NCBI RefSeq assembly: GCF_033568475.1
Contig: NC_133121.1
Location: forward strand, 131,472,375-131,536,374
DNA length: 64,000 nucleotides
Direction of reading: 5' to 3'
Origin: Henckelia pumila
Lineage: Eukaryota; Streptophyta; Magnoliopsida; Lamiales; Gesneriaceae
This document shows positions 11,463 to 24,500 of this stretch, in pieces. The notes beneath the pieces are model-generated. The model made no database searches. It saw nothing but the letters and a program-made list of their open reading frames with translations, and had not been told where the DNA came from. The position numbers and the translations under genes are program-made. Position 1 is the stretch's first letter; every line of letters begins with the position of its first letter.

Positions 11463-12383
11463 CTAACTGGGGCAAACTCGAGCAAAGTGTCCTGGTCTGC
11501 CACAAACATTGCAAAGTCCTTGAACTCCCACACATTGATTGCTGAAATGTTTCCCACCGCAGTTATCACAATAAGGACCAGTGTAGCGTTGTCCACTCTG
11601 CTTTCCAAAACCTTCAGAACTAGTAGAACTAGAGCCAGATTTCTTGAATTGTTTCCCTTTTGGACGTAAAGATGAAGTACTAAAATGACTTGAAGATTTC
11701 TTGCCAGATTGGTGCTGGATAGGAGTCTTGTTTCCACCTCTCCTTCGAAAACTTGCCTCAGCCCTTTTTGCCAATTCCACAGCTTCGGGATAATTCATTG
11801 GCTTTCCAGTCGAGACAAATGGATGCAAGCGATCATCTAATCCTTCAGTGAAGCTTTCAACAATAGCTCCCTGACTAGCAGCAACATGAGGAGCATACTT
11901 CAACAGTTCGTAAAAAGTATCAGCATAGTCTTGCACCGACATATTTCCTTGTTTCAAGTTATGGAATTCAGTTGATTTGGCACTATAGAATGATGGAGGA
12001 CAATAACTTTCCCTGAACTTCAGCTTGAATACATCCCAAGACGGTGTTACTTTCTGAGATTCCAAAGTCATCAAGGTAGTAGCCCACCACATCTTAGCAC
12101 GATCCTTCAACTGATGGAGTGCTAGCTTCAAACGTTGCGCCGACGGATATTCAATCAAATCAAAGAGATCTTCAATCTCGGTAATCCAGATTTCAGCTTT
12201 TTCAGGTCCCTCATTACCAAAATAACGAGGTGGACGCATGGTATGGAAACGGGCAACTAACTCATCCATCCTAAGTTGTTCCAATCGTCCAGTAGCTTGA
12301 TTAACCTCGGTATTAACATCAATGCGAGGTCTCCCACGACCACGACCACGACCACGACTAGCATTATTACCACTTTCAGCCAT
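11463..12383 (-). CDS. Gypsy/chromovirus B1 gag
   Basis: A 306-residue Gag. It begins with an Arg/Gly-rich tract (RGRGRGRGRP), has a retrotransposon Gag capsid core (around AKMWWATTLMTLE), a Ser/Lys-rich linker, and two CCHC-like zinc knuckles, CDNCGGKHFSNQC (CX2CX3HX4C) and CNVCGRPGHFARVC (CX2CX4HX4C). It ends CPS then TAG. The predicted product is identical to the B2 Gag. It packages element RNA into cytoplasmic particles. The start ATG at 12383 lies about 155 nt downstream of the primer site. The ORF at 11459-11737 in another frame is a shadow. Confidence 0.85.
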   Translation of the reverse strand: MAESGNNASRGRGRGRGRPRIDVNTEVNQATGRLEQLRMDELVARFHTMRPPRYFGNEGPEKAEIWITEIEDLFDLIEYPSAQRLKLALHQLKDRAKMWWATTLMTLESQKVTPSWDVFKLKFRESYCPPSFYSAKSTEFHNLKQGNMSVQDYADTFYELLKYAPHVAASQGAIVESFTEGLDDRLHPFVSTGKPMNYPEAVELAKRAEASFRRRGGNKTPIQHQSGKKSSSHFSTSSLRPKGKQFKKSGSSSTSSEGFGKQSGQRYTGPYCDNCGGKHFSNQCVGVQGLCNVCGRPGHFARVCPS

Positions 12384-12538
12384 TCTATAAAATATAAATC
12401 ACAACAAAATTAGAATGAAAATAAACATATCACATAGGCACGTAAACATGCTGAAAAGTAGCAACAACAAGCGCAAAATCAACTTTAGTGTCTAGACTCG
12501 AGTGTCCTAGACTCTAGTTTGAGCATATCCCAGTTTAT

Positions 12539-12550
12539 GCTCTGATACCA
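12539..12550 (-). other. Primer-binding site of B1 (tRNA-iMet type)
   Basis: Minus strand TGGTATCAGAGC, three bases inside the end of the middle B LTR. Confidence 0.85.
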
Positions 12551-12553
12551 TGA

Positions 12554-14668
12554 TGTGAGGCCCGGTTACTCTAATTACATTTAATTATTATACAAACAAA
12601 TAATTAGAAGTCAAAGCAGCGGAAAAACGATTTAAAATAAATTTTGGGCCTATAAAAATTTCGGCATGACCTCCCCGTAAGTAGGACATCCCAAAATACA
12701 CAGACAACAGTTTATTTAAAATAACTAAAACTAGGAACTCAACAAACTTAAACATCACACAACCATGTGCCGTCCAGACACGAAAACAAATTAAAACAGT
12801 TAACACATACCTGAGCCGACAAGGCTTGATAATAATTTAAAACATAGCAGGAACTCTCAAATACAACACAAATACATCGGGGCATCTCCCCGGAGAATAT
12901 AAAAATGACTCTAACATAATACATAATATAACTCCGATAATATATAATATAACTGGGAGACAAGACATGATCCAACCTCCTCAACGAGCTCCGCCAGCGG
13001 AACCTCCGCCTGGTGCTGAAAAGTCACTTGGGTAGCCTACCATGGTGCCAAACAGCAGCCACAGTAGCCCCCCCAGAATTAACAGAGGTTAGGATTCTGG
13101 TATGAAACAGTTAGGCAACAACAACAAAACATATAAACTATGCATAAACACATTATAAAATGTAGTATGCAATGCATGAACTGGGCTCAAAGTAAACGGG
13201 ATAACAGGAGCCAACAAACAGTACGATAACAACTGGAACAATGCTCGAGCTAGAACACAGGGGAGCTACATCGTCATGTAACTAAACCGCCCTGCCAAGT
13301 ATGCGAGGTATGTCGTGCTGGGTGAAATTAAACACCCACGACTCGGCCTCCATACAGCTGATATCGATACAACAGATAGGCACAATAACGAACAACATAC
13401 GATGTCAAGATTCCATGTGCATATCACACAGAAAATGCATCAAGGAATAGACAATCATAATTTCGGTCTCAGGGATACTAGGCATAAAAAGCCACCAGCT
13501 GATTCCCGAAATAACAATATGTGTGCCCAGAGTACAATACAACATGATAACGGGTAACAAGAATGATAGGGCTCAACGTGTGATGTAGTGAATATCATGC
13601 CCTATTCTAAATGCCACAAAATATATCAAATAATTTAACATATAAACAACGAGGCATTTAAATTCACATAATCCATATAGTTCACGTAATCAATATAATA
13701 TCGGCAAAACAATATTTATATTTTTACCGTTGTATGTTACCAACCGTAACATACCTATACCAATTCAAACGAAGGTCCTCAACTCTAATTCCCAAAGTTT
13801 CGGCCTACAACACAATTAATATTCCAATATATATCAAAACGATGCGATATAACCAACGAAATCAAATTAAATCCAAGCGGGTAAAATCCCAATATCAAGC
13901 AGCCCACTATACCTCAACTAAACCAGTTGAAAACTCACGCTCAAGGCTGGAAGAAGGGATTAAAACATCACAACTCGAAGCTAAACTAGCTGGACCGGGA
14001 CAGCCTTCGAGCTCGCCGGAAAACTCACCGGAAAAAGGCTGGAAATGAACTGAATGAACAAGGGAAGGTTCAGCTATCTATAAGCTTCGAAATACAGCAG
14101 AATTATTGTCTAAAAGACTCTGAGATCGAAGCTTTCTTACCTGAAGAAACGCAGCAGAAAATAGCAGCACGTCTAGCTTCTGAAAGTAGCTCGATTCGGG
14201 CTCAAACGGGCATCAAATTCATCGATTCTTAGCTTGAATCGAAGCCACGGATGTAAGGAAGAAAACCCAACAAACGAATCGAATTTTGGACTCCGAACGA
14301 AGAAGTTATGGGCAATTTACCGGAGCTGCGCAGAGGGGTGACGGGAGTGACGGGATTTGGGGATGACTTCTCTTTTCTTTTTCTTTCCTTAGCTTTTGAC
14401 TGAAGCGTGGATATGTATATATGTAAGGGTGTGTGTGTCCTTTATTTAATTATTATTTGGGCAACTTGACACAGTCCAGATATTTTAACGCTCGTGTATT
14501 ATTTTAGCTCTAATATGTATTTTATATCGTTTAAATCTCGATATTCAAAAATACATATTTTTAATACACTTACTAATTTATTTGGCATAAATAATTATTT
14601 TAAATTAGCATCTCAATAATAATTCTAATTATGCCAAATTACCAGATAATTAACTTCTGGGTCTTACA
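12554..14668 (-). repeat. Middle LTR of gypsy B (3' LTR of B2 and 5' LTR of B1)
   Basis: 2115 bp, plus-strand ends TGTGAGGCCCGG and GGGTCTTACA. A primer site abuts the 12554 side and a purine-rich tract the 14668 side, so one LTR serves both internal regions. Against the right LTR I count about ten substitutions and one 15-bp indel by eye, suggesting a young element. ORFs inside (12588-12984, 13315-13557, 13734-14048) are repeated in the other LTR and are not genes. Confidence 0.9.
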
Positions 14669-14682
14669 TTTCTCCACCACTA
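14669..14682 (-). other. Polypurine tract of gypsy B2
   Basis: The minus strand reads GTGGTGGAGAAA immediately before the LTR start TGTAAGACCC, the position and composition expected of a plus-strand priming tract. Upstream of it is the TTTCGAGGACGAAAT motif that often follows pol in Tekay/Del-type chromoviruses. Confidence 0.75.
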
Positions 14683-14753
14683 AAAACAAATTTCGTCCTC
14701 GAAATTTTAGTTTACACACATACATCTGAAACGCAATACACCACAATTCCATG

Positions 14754-17700
14754 CTAGGAATCAAACAAATATGGATAAGAAGTTCTTATCTTCTCCTCTG
14801 TCTCCCAAGTAGATTCCTCTACCCCATGCCTCGACCACTGAACTCGAACCAGTGGTACAACTTTGTTGCGAAGAACTTTCTCCTTGCGATCCAGGATACA
14901 CATAGGATACTCAGTATAAGACAATGCTGGATCCAGTTCAACCTCATCAGGCTGAATGGCATGAGATGGATCGGGCTCATACTTACGCAACATAGATACA
15001 TGAAACACATCGTGGATGCCATCCAAAGATTGTGGCAACTCCAACCGATAAGCACAAGGCCCAATACGTTCAACAATTCTATAAGGACCAATGTATCGAG
15101 GTGACAACTTACCTCTCATACCAAAACGAACAACGCCTCTAAACGGTGATATTTTTAGAAATACAAAATCATCAACTTGAAATTCCAAAGGTCGACGACG
15201 TTTATTCGCATAGCTTGTTTGTCGATCTTGGGCAGCTTTCATTCTTTGACGTATCAACTGAACTTTGTCATGCATTTCCTGAACAATCTCGGGTCCAGTC
15301 AATTGCTTTTCACCGAACTCATCCCAACAGAGCGGTGATCTACATCTGCGACCATACAAAGCTTCAAAAGGAGCCATGCCTATAGTCACTTGGAAACTGT
15401 TATTGTAAGAAAATTCCGCTAATGGTAAAGCTTCTTGCCAACTCTCTTTAAAATCCATAACTACAGCTCTAAGCAAATCCTCAAGAGTTTGGATTGTACG
15501 CTCAGTTTGACCATCGGTCTGAGGATGGTATGCAGTACTCATCGCAAGTCGTGTACCCATTTCTTTTTGGAAGCTAGTCCAAAACTTTGAAGTAAATCTA
15601 GGGTCACGATCCGAGACTATTGCAACTGGAACTCCATGCAGTCTCACAATATTCTCAATAAACAAACGAGCCATTTTCTTATACGAGTAAGTCCTTTCAT
15701 ACGGAATAAAGTGAGCTGACTTGGACAATCTATCAACCACTACCCAAATGGCATCGAAGTGACGAGAAGTACGTGGCAAATGAGTAACAAAATCCATAGC
15801 CACATGTTCCCAGTTCCACTGAGGAACTTCAAGACTGTGCAGTAATCCTCCTGGTCTCATACGTTCTGCCTTGACTTGCTGACAGACCATACAACGAGAT
15901 ACAAACTCAGCTACATCCTTCTTCATGTTCTTCCACCAAAATTGAGGTCTGAGAATATGATACATTTTCTTGCCTCCTGGGTGAATGCTATAACGAGTGC
16001 AATGAGCTTCATTAAGGATGGCTCTGCGCAAGTCAGGAATATCTGGGACAACCAATCTTCCATTCAATCGAAGAGAGTCATCTAAATAAATTGAAAATCC
16101 AGATTGATGTCCTTGAGTCACTAAATCATAAGACTTCTGGATCTGATCATCTGACTTTTGGGCAGCTTTAATAATCTGAATTAACTCAGGTTCAACAGAA
16201 ATCTGAGAAACACAGATAGCATTCCCTAGAATCTGAAAATTCAAACCAGAAGTGCAGATATCCTCGTGCAACTTAGAAATATAGATTGAGGAGAGTTGAG
16301 CATCATTATCGACTTTACGACTCAAAGCATCAGCAATGACATTCACTTTTCCCGGCTGATATTGGATCTCACAATCATAATCTTTCAACAGATCCATCCA
16401 ACGTCTTTGTCTCATATTCAAATCAGATTGAGAAAATAAATATTTGAGACTCTTATGATCTGAATAAATTACAAATTGTTCTCCAAATAGATAATGTCTC
16501 CAGACTTTTAGAGCAAAGACAATAGCAGCCAATTCCAAATCATGAACAGGATATCTAGATTCATGTGTCTTCAACTGACGAGAACCATAAGCCACTACTC
16601 TGCCATGTTGCATCAAGACACAACCTAATCCTCGAGACGAAGCATCTGTGCAAACAACAAATCCTCCAGAACCACTTGGAATTGTAAGTACTGGTGCAGA
16701 AGTCAATCTCTTCTTCAACTCAACAAAACTTGACTCACATTCATCAGACCAAATGAATTTCTGATTTTTCTGAGTCAACAAAGTGATAGGTTTAGCAATC
16801 TTTGAGAATCCTTCAATGAATCTACGATAATAACCAGCTAAACCCATAAAACTCCGAATCTCTGGCACATTCGTCGGTCTTGGCCAATTCAATACTGCTT
16901 CTACTTTACTTGGATCAACACAAATACCATGTTCAGAGATAACATGGCCTAGAAAGACAACTCTGTCTAGCCAAAATTCACACTTGGACAACTTTGCATA
17001 TAATTGTTTCTTTTGAAGAATTCGAAGAATTAACCTCAAGTGCTTGGCGTGTTCTTCTTCGGACTTAGAATAAATAAGAATATCGTCGATGAAAACAATG
17101 ACAAACTTATCGAGATATTTTCTGAATACACGATTCATCAAGTCCATGAAAATAGCAGGAGCATTAGTCAAACCAAAAGGCATAACTAAAAATTCAAAGT
17201 GTCCATATCTAGTGCAAAATGCTGTTTTTGTAACATCTTGTTGTCTAACTCGTACTTGGTGATATCCAGAGCGAAGATCAATCTTGGAATACACCGCCGT
17301 ACCTTGTAACTGATCAAACAAGTCATCAATTCTTGGAAGTGGATATTTATTCTTGATGGTTGACTTATTCAATTGTCTGTAATCAATACACATTCTCATC
17401 GTGCCATCTTTCTTTTTAACAAAAAGAACAGGAGCACCCCAAGGTGAAGAACTTGGACGAATATAACCTTTACTCAACAATTCCTGTAACTGTTCTTTCA
17501 ATTCTTTTAACTCAACAGGAGCTAATCGATACGGTGCTCGAGATAAAGGTTCAGTTCCTGGCATCAGTTCTATACTGAACTCAACTTCTCGTTCTGGTGG
17601 AAATCCAGGAATTTCCTCAGGAAATACATCAGAAAATTCACAGACAAAAGGAATGTCAGATATTGACCGCTCACCTTGAGACAGATCGACAGCATAAACA

Positions 17701-18317
17701 AGAAAACCTTCATTTCCTGAGTCCAACAGACGAGTCATTTCGATAGAAGAGACTAAAGGAATCTTAGCTCGTGAACCTCGACCATAGAAATTCCATTTAG
17801 GAGCAAAACTAGGTCTAAATCGAACTATTCCTCTATAACAATCGACAGTGGCTTTATTAGAAGTTAGAACATCCATACCCACAATACAATCGAAATCATG
17901 CATAGGTAGGACTATAAGATTCAGGTACAACACATTATCAGCATAGAGCAACACCGCATTAAACACAGCATTATCAGTTATGATCATTCTTCCCATTGGA
18001 GTAGCAACTGATAAATTACCATTCATACTAGTGGTGCAAAGATCATTGGAAGCGACAAATGCACGAGATATAAACGAATGCGATGCTCCAGTATCAAAGA
18101 GTACTCGTGCTGTAAAATCACATAGAGTGCAGTTACCAGTAATTACAGTACCTGGAGCTGCCTGTGCCTCGTCCTCTGTCAAGGCAAATACACGAACTGG
18201 TGGCTGATTTTGCTGACCACCTTGACCTCTTGATTGCTGATGAGGCTTGCTCGACTGCTGAGAAGAGTGGGATGGTGCAGAAAATTTGCCACTAGGTGTT
18301 CCACCACCTGCCTGCAC
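14754..18317 (-). CDS. Gypsy/chromovirus B2 pol (PR-RT-RH-INT-chromodomain)
   Basis: 1187-codon open frame. Residue numbers count from the codon at 18317, which is GTG: the frame continues upstream to the gag TAG, so this is not a real start. Domains: protease with D75-T-G-A; reverse transcriptase about 240-480 with VFIDD at 408-412; RNase H about 550-665 with D558 and D620; integrase zinc region H772, H779, C809, C812; catalytic D842, D903, E939 (DD35E spacing); and a chromodomain-like tail ([16 protein letters not shown]) at the C-terminus. This fits a chromovirus of the Tekay/Del kind. All catalytic residues are present. It copies and integrates the element in the nucleus. Confidence 0.93.
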   Translation of the reverse strand: MQAGGGTPSGKFSAPSHSSQQSSKPHQQSRGQGGQQNQPPVRVFALTEDEAQAAPGTVITGNCTLCDFTARVLFDTGASHSFISRAFVASNDLCTTSMNGNLSVATPMGRMIITDNAVFNAVLLYADNVLYLNLIVLPMHDFDCIVGMDVLTSNKATVDCYRGIVRFRPSFAPKWNFYGRGSRAKIPLVSSIEMTRLLDSGNEGFLVYAVDLSQGERSISDIPFVCEFSDVFPEEIPGFPPEREVEFSIELMPGTEPLSRAPYRLAPVELKELKEQLQELLSKGYIRPSSSPWGAPVLFVKKKDGTMRMCIDYRQLNKSTIKNKYPLPRIDDLFDQLQGTAVYSKIDLRSGYHQVRVRQQDVTKTAFCTRYGHFEFLVMPFGLTNAPAIFMDLMNRVFRKYLDKFVIVFIDDILIYSKSEEEHAKHLRLILRILQKKQLYAKLSKCEFWLDRVVFLGHVISEHGICVDPSKVEAVLNWPRPTNVPEIRSFMGLAGYYRRFIEGFSKIAKPITLLTQKNQKFIWSDECESSFVELKKRLTSAPVLTIPSGSGGFVVCTDASSRGLGCVLMQHGRVVAYGSRQLKTHESRYPVHDLELAAIVFALKVWRHYLFGEQFVIYSDHKSLKYLFSQSDLNMRQRRWMDLLKDYDCEIQYQPGKVNVIADALSRKVDNDAQLSSIYISKLHEDICTSGLNFQILGNAICVSQISVEPELIQIIKAAQKSDDQIQKSYDLVTQGHQSGFSIYLDDSLRLNGRLVVPDIPDLRRAILNEAHCTRYSIHPGGKKMYHILRPQFWWKNMKKDVAEFVSRCMVCQQVKAERMRPGGLLHSLEVPQWNWEHVAMDFVTHLPRTSRHFDAIWVVVDRLSKSAHFIPYERTYSYKKMARLFIENIVRLHGVPVAIVSDRDPRFTSKFWTSFQKEMGTRLAMSTAYHPQTDGQTERTIQTLEDLLRAVVMDFKESWQEALPLAEFSYNNSFQVTIGMAPFEALYGRRCRSPLCWDEFGEKQLTGPEIVQEMHDKVQLIRQRMKAAQDRQTSYANKRRRPLEFQVDDFVFLKISPFRGVVRFGMRGKLSPRYIGPYRIVERIGPCAYRLELPQSLDGIHDVFHVSMLRKYEPDPSHAIQPDEVELDPALSYTEYPMCILDRKEKVLRNKVVPLVRVQWSRHGVEESTWETEEKIRTSYPYLFDS

Positions 18318-18329
18318 TGATTTTCCTAT

Positions 18330-19250
18330 CTAACTGGGGCAAACTCGAGCAAAGTGTCCTGGTCTGCCACAAACATTGCAAAGTCCTTGAACTCCCACAC
18401 ATTGATTGCTGAAATGTTTCCCACCGCAGTTATCACAATAAGGACCAGTGTAGCGTTGTCCACTCTGCTTTCCAAAACCTTCAGAACTAGTAGAACTAGA
18501 GCCAGATTTCTTGAATTGTTTCCCTTTTGGACGTAAAGATGAAGTACTAAAATGACTTGAAGATTTCTTGCCAGATTGGTGCTGGATAGGAGTCTTGTTT
18601 CCACCTCTCCTTCGAAAACTTGCCTCAGCCCTTTTTGCCAATTCCACAGCTTCGGGATAATTCATTGGCTTTCCAGTCGAGACAAATGGATGCAAGCGAT
18701 CATCTAATCCTTCAGTGAAGCTTTCAACAATAGCTCCCTGACTAGCAGCAACATGAGGAGCATACTTCAACAGTTCGTAAAAAGTATCAGCATAGTCTTG
18801 CACCGACATATTTCCTTGTTTCAAGTTATGGAATTCAGTTGATTTGGCACTATAGAATGATGGAGGACAATAACTTTCCCTGAACTTCAGCTTGAATACA
18901 TCCCAAGACGGTGTTACTTTCTGAGATTCCAAAGTCATCAAGGTAGTAGCCCACCACATCTTAGCACGATCCTTCAACTGATGGAGTGCTAGCTTCAAAC
19001 GTTGCGCCGACGGATATTCAATCAAATCAAAGAGATCTTCAATCTCGGTAATCCAGATTTCAGCTTTTTCAGGTCCCTCATTACCAAAATAACGAGGTGG
19101 ACGCATGGTATGGAAACGGGCAACTAACTCATCCATCCTAAGTTGTTCCAATCGTCCAGTAGCTTGATTAACCTCGGTATTAACATCAATGCGAGGTCTC
19201 CCACGACCACGACCACGACCACGACTAGCATTATTACCACTTTCAGCCAT
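18330..19250 (-). CDS. Gypsy/chromovirus B2 gag
   Basis: 306 residues with the same predicted product as B1 Gag: Arg/Gly-rich start, capsid core, and zinc knuckles CDNCGGKHFSNQC and CNVCGRPGHFARVC. It ends with TAG at 18330-18332. The next codons (I-G-K-S-V-Q) lead straight into pol in the same frame, so Pol expression would need readthrough of this UAG, or the TAG is a CAG-to-TAG mutation in a single gag-pol frame. Confidence 0.88.
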   Translation of the reverse strand: MAESGNNASRGRGRGRGRPRIDVNTEVNQATGRLEQLRMDELVARFHTMRPPRYFGNEGPEKAEIWITEIEDLFDLIEYPSAQRLKLALHQLKDRAKMWWATTLMTLESQKVTPSWDVFKLKFRESYCPPSFYSAKSTEFHNLKQGNMSVQDYADTFYELLKYAPHVAASQGAIVESFTEGLDDRLHPFVSTGKPMNYPEAVELAKRAEASFRRRGGNKTPIQHQSGKKSSSHFSTSSLRPKGKQFKKSGSSSTSSEGFGKQSGQRYTGPYCDNCGGKHFSNQCVGVQGLCNVCGRPGHFARVCPS

Positions 19251-19405
19251 TCTATAAAATATAAATCACAACAAAATTAGAATGAAAATAAACATATCAC
19301 ATAGGCACGTAAACATGCTGAAAAGTAGCAACAACAAGCGCAAAATCAACTTTAGTGTCTAGACTCGAGTGTCCTAGACTCTAGTTTGAGCATATCCCAG
19401 TTTAT

Positions 19406-19417
19406 GCTCTGATACCA
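19406..19417 (-). other. Primer-binding site of B2 (tRNA-iMet type)
   Basis: Minus strand TGGTATCAGAGC, three bases inside the right LTR. Confidence 0.85.
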
Positions 19418-19420
19418 TGA

Positions 19421-21550
19421 TGTGAGGCCCGGTTACTCTAATTACATTTAATTATTATACAAACAAATAATTAGAAGTCAAAGCAGCGGAAAAACGATTT
19501 AAAATAAATTTTGGGCCTATAAAAATTTCGGCATGACCTCCCCGTAAGTAAGACATCCCAAAATACACAGACAACAGTTTATTTAAAATAACTAAAACTA
19601 GGAACTCAACAAACTTAAACATCACACAACCATGTGCCGGCCAGGCACGAAAACAAATTAAAACAGTTAACACATACCTGAGCCGACAAGGCTTGATAAT
19701 AATTTAAAACATAGCAGGAACTCTCAAATACAACACAAATACATCGGGGCATCTCCCCGGAGAATATGAAAATGACTCTAACATAATACATAATATAACT
19801 CCGATAATATATAATATAACTGGGAGACAAGACATGATCCAACCTCCTCAACGAGCTCCGCCAGCGGAACCTCCGCCAGCGGAACCTCCGCCTGGTGCTG
19901 AAAAGTCACTTGGGTAGCCTACCATGGTGCCAAACAGCAGCCACAGTAGCCCCCCCAGAATTAACTGAGGTTAGGATTCTGGTATGAAACAGTTAGGCAA
20001 CAACAACAAAACATATAAACTATGCATAAACACATTATAAAATGTAGTATGCAATGCATGAACTGGGCTCAAAGTAAACGGGATAACAGGAGCCAACAAA
20101 CAGTACGATAACAACTGGAACAATGCTCGAGCTAGAACACAGGGGAGCTACATCGTCATGTAACTAAACCGCCCTGCCAAGTATGCGAGGTATGTCGTGC
20201 TGGGTGAAATTAAACACCCACGACTCGGCCTCCATACAGCTGATATCGATACAACAGATAGGCACAATAACGAACAACATACGATGTCAAGATTCCATGT
20301 GCATATCACACAGAAAATGCATCAAGGAATAGACAATCATAATTTCGGTCTCAGGGATACTAGGCATAAAAAGCCACCAACTGATTCCCGAAATAACAAT
20401 ATGTGTGCCCAGAGTACAATACAACATGATAACGGGTAACAAGAATGATAGGGCTCAACGTGTGATGTAGTGAATATCATGCCCTATTCTAAATGCCACA
20501 AAATATATCAAATAATTTAACATATAAACAACGAGGCATTTAAATTCACATAATCCATATAGTTCACGTAATCAATATAATATCGGCAAAACAATATTTA
20601 TATTTTTACCGTTGTATGTTACCAACCGTAACATACCTATACCAATTCAAACGAAGGTCCTCAACTCTAATTCCCAAAGTTTCGGCCTACAACACAATTA
20701 ATATTCCAATATATATCAAAACGATGCGATATAACCAACGAAATCAAATTAAATCCAAGCGGGTAAAATCCCAATATCGAGCAGCCCACTATACCTCAAC
20801 TAAACCAGTTGAAAACTCACGCTCAAGGCTGGAAGAAGGGATTAAAACATCACAACTCGAAGCTAAACTAGCTGGACCGGGACAGCCTTCGAGCTCGCCG
20901 GAAAACTCACCGGAAAAAGGCTGGAAATGAACTGAATGAACAAGGGAAGGTTCAGCTATCTATAAGCTTCGAAATACAGCAGAATTATTGTCTAAAAGAC
21001 TCTGAGATCGAAGCTTTCTTACCTGAAGAAACGCAGCAGAAAATAGCAGCACGTCTAGCTTCTGAAAGTAGCTCGATTCGGGCTCAAACGGGCATCAAAT
21101 TCATCGATTCTTAGCTTGAATCGAAGCCACGTATGTAAGGAAGAAAACCCAACAAACGAATCGAATTTTGGACTCCGAACGAAGAAGTTATGGGCAATTT
21201 ACCGGAGCTGCGCAGAGGGGTGACGGGAGTGACGGGATTTGGGGATGACTTCTCTTTTCTTTTTCTTTCCTTAGCTTTTGACTGAAGCGTGGATATGTAT
21301 ATATGTAAGGGTGTGTGTGTCCTTTATTTAATTATTATTTGGGCAACTTGACACAGTCCAGATATTTTAACGCTCGTGTATTATTTTAGCTCTAATATGT
21401 ATTTTATATCGTTTAAATCTCGATATTCAAAAATACATATTTTTAATACACTTACTAATTTATTTGGCATAAATAATTATTTTAATTTAGCATCTCAATA
21501 ATAATTCTAATTATGCCAAATTACCAGATAATTAACTTCTGGGTCTTACA
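19421..21550 (-). repeat. Right (5') LTR of gypsy B2
   Basis: 2130 bp, ends TGTGAGGCCCGG and GGGTCTTACA on the plus strand. It is 15 bp longer than the middle LTR because CCAGCGGAACCTCCG is present twice near 19860. It interrupts element A: A sequence resumes at 21551. The matching left flank is not in the window, so the target duplication cannot be checked. Confidence 0.9.
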
Positions 21551-24500
21551 ATTTGCTTCCAATCTAACTCTGAATCGTTCGTCTCAATCTGTTCGACATC
21601 TCAATCAATCTGAAAAAGTCCGAAACTCTAGTCGATTAATTCATCAACACTCTGTCCATCTATCAAGATTCGACTCATCTTCGTCAGAAATCCCTCTAAG
21701 CTTAGTCACAATTCGAATCATCTTACGTTCTAAACCAAGAGACAAAGGGAATTAATCTCAAAATTCAATTCGATCATCCTCTACTCTCGCACAACTTCTA
21801 TAATGTGCCTCCAAAAACTCGTCAAACTCTGTCGTTGCACGAAATTTCTACAAACATCAAGAATTTCATCAACTAATGCTAAGTCGAGCACTACTACTCA
21901 AAGCAATTCTTCTAAAGTTCGACTCATCTGATCTGGCTGTCCGTCGTTCTGAGGGTATCGAATCAAAAGTAGTTGAAATCGACAACAAAATTCTCGTCAA
22001 AGTCTATGCCGAAAGGACAATGCATCAAGGATCTCAGTCTAAACTGACAGACTTCGGCAATTCATGACATCTGACAACATCTGACAAGATATCAATTCTC
22101 TGTTCTTCATCAAAATCATTCCATACAGAAAACTGTAACAGATCCTATCTATCGGTCAATCAAAATCAGACAGTAGATAAAATAAGAACAAATTCTTCGG
22201 TTCTAAACATCAGTTGCTGCATTCGCTCCTTCTGCTAAAAAAATTCAAAACAGAAATCTCAATAAGAAAAAAACCAAGTACTGCAAGACTGTCAGTACTA
22301 AAACTCAGAATACAGAAAAACGAATAATCAGGAATTTCATCATCAGATAACCAGATCAAAGAAATTCATTCGGTTCAATCAGAATTCAAACGTCGAGATT
22401 AGTCTACAACTGATCGGCGTACAATACTGAAAAGATTGAAGCTCTGAACGATCAGTACAATTCTCACAACCAGAAAGCAAGAAATTTATCAATAAGAATT
22501 CCTAATTCCAACTAATACTTCTGAGAGATTCGGTCAACAGAAAATTCTTCGTCAATACAGGATTATTCGTCAAAACAAATGGCCTGTCAAAAGTTCAAAA
22601 CGGCCATACCTCAATTCGGAAACGATTTTGAAAAAGCTCACTTCACAAACTTCCTGTAGATAAAAATTCGGATCTCAATTCAGTTTCGAACTCATTCTGA
22701 CAATTGGGACCAATTTAGAAGTTCAATCCGAACAACTTCAGTCGTTCAATAACCATTGGCACATCAACCAATTCAGGTTACAATCCAATACATCAACTGT
22801 AAAGCTTCGAGAGTTCGTTCATATTATTCTGTAACAACAGTCATTCTACATAATAAATCAAGAATTCTTAGAATCGAGAATTCTTATCGGAGGATTCCAT
22901 CACTCGTTCAACGATACTCCGATGACATCTCATCTCGAACTCAACAAAGTAGTCTTACTACTAAAAATCAACGAATTGTGATCTCAACTCCATTCTGAAT
23001 CAGAATAGACTGTACACAGAAAATTGGATCGTTCTCTTTCTGACTGCTGACAGTTCACAACATCAGAAACTATACTTTGAATCTCATACTTCATCATCCT
23101 CTATTCAATCTGATTCCTCAATTTATCAACAAACATCTTCCGATCATCTGGAAGAACTCTGAATAAACTTCAAAGTGCAAAACTCCTGATACTCTGTCTC
23201 AAATCGAAACATCTGGCACAACAAAAGTTATTCGCTAAAAAGGCATCAATAAAAACCTGAAACTCAGATTATACTCAGATCTGATCTATCTTCATCGGAT
23301 TCTGAAAGGTCGAATCAGATTCCAAAGCGTTATCAATCTTCTCAATCAACTCTGGTTCGAAGTCGAATGAAGGAGTCAAGATAAACGTTCCATCTTTTTC
23401 AGACTCTAACAAAAGTGCAGCAATCATCTATCAAGAAGACAACTGAAGTAGATAAAATAAGATCAGATCATATAGCTTACAATTGTAGCTGTTACCATCA
23501 GTTCTCCGGATAATAATAAAATTCGCAGTCAGATTAATCGTCCCCTATAACTCTCTTTCCCAACTCATAATCAGTTCGAACTGCGACAATCAAAACTTCT
23601 ATCTTCCAAGATCAGAATAGATTACTGAAATCTTCCAAGCAATAAGATCTCTTTGAGACTCAAATCGGAAACTAATGTTGCATCTCGAGCGTCTTCAACT
23701 TCTCCGATGCTCAAGATAATACGGAGCTATTCTGAACAGAAATAAGTCTCAACTCTCAATAAGAAGAAGTGCAAAGCACTGAAAGGTCATCAATACCGAA
23801 AAAATAAATAATACTGAGGTTTTATTCAATCTCTCCTTCAATTCAATAAGAACTGGTCTCAAATATACAAACTAAACAGGAGAACAAAACCTGCTGAGTA
23901 TTCGTCTAATCAACAATAAGGATTTCTCAAAGGATTTGCGGTAGAACTCGCTAAATCAAAGAATCTTCAAATTCAGATAAGGACGTCGATCCAGATCAAT
24001 TCATTACTGCTCTAGTCTTGAGGTATTCAATAAAATTCCATCTTCTTAGAGAAAAGATCGAGGAAAAGACAACTCGTTCTCCACAAGATTCAGACATCAG
24101 AAGAATAGCATAATTGATCGACAAGAAAATCTGCGAACAATCCTTAAAGAATCTAAAAGATCAATATGGCTCTTCTAAGGATAAGAGTTTCATCGATAAG
24201 AATATTCAAGAACTCATCTACAACTCTCTGGATTCAGTTCAAAGGACTCATAATTACTGCAGATGCAATTCCAATTCAATCTGTGCGAAAAAAAATTCAA
24301 ATCGGTCGTACCTCATTCCGAATTCAATCTCTGAAACTTCTTCCCTTCCGATTATCAGTCGATGATGTCTGATCTAAAATTAATGTTGAACTCATCCTCT
24401 CGACTCAGAGGCAAATCTGGAATCTCAACTAGAACAACATCAGCAAACTCAACAACTCTGTTAAATCAACCAACACGGTTGATTGAAGACATCATCTGCA

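Noticed and set aside
13315..14048. Plus-strand ORFs of 80 and 104 residues inside LTR B
   Set aside because: They recur in the other LTR (20197-20930), lie within LTR sequence and have no recognisable domain; chance frames.
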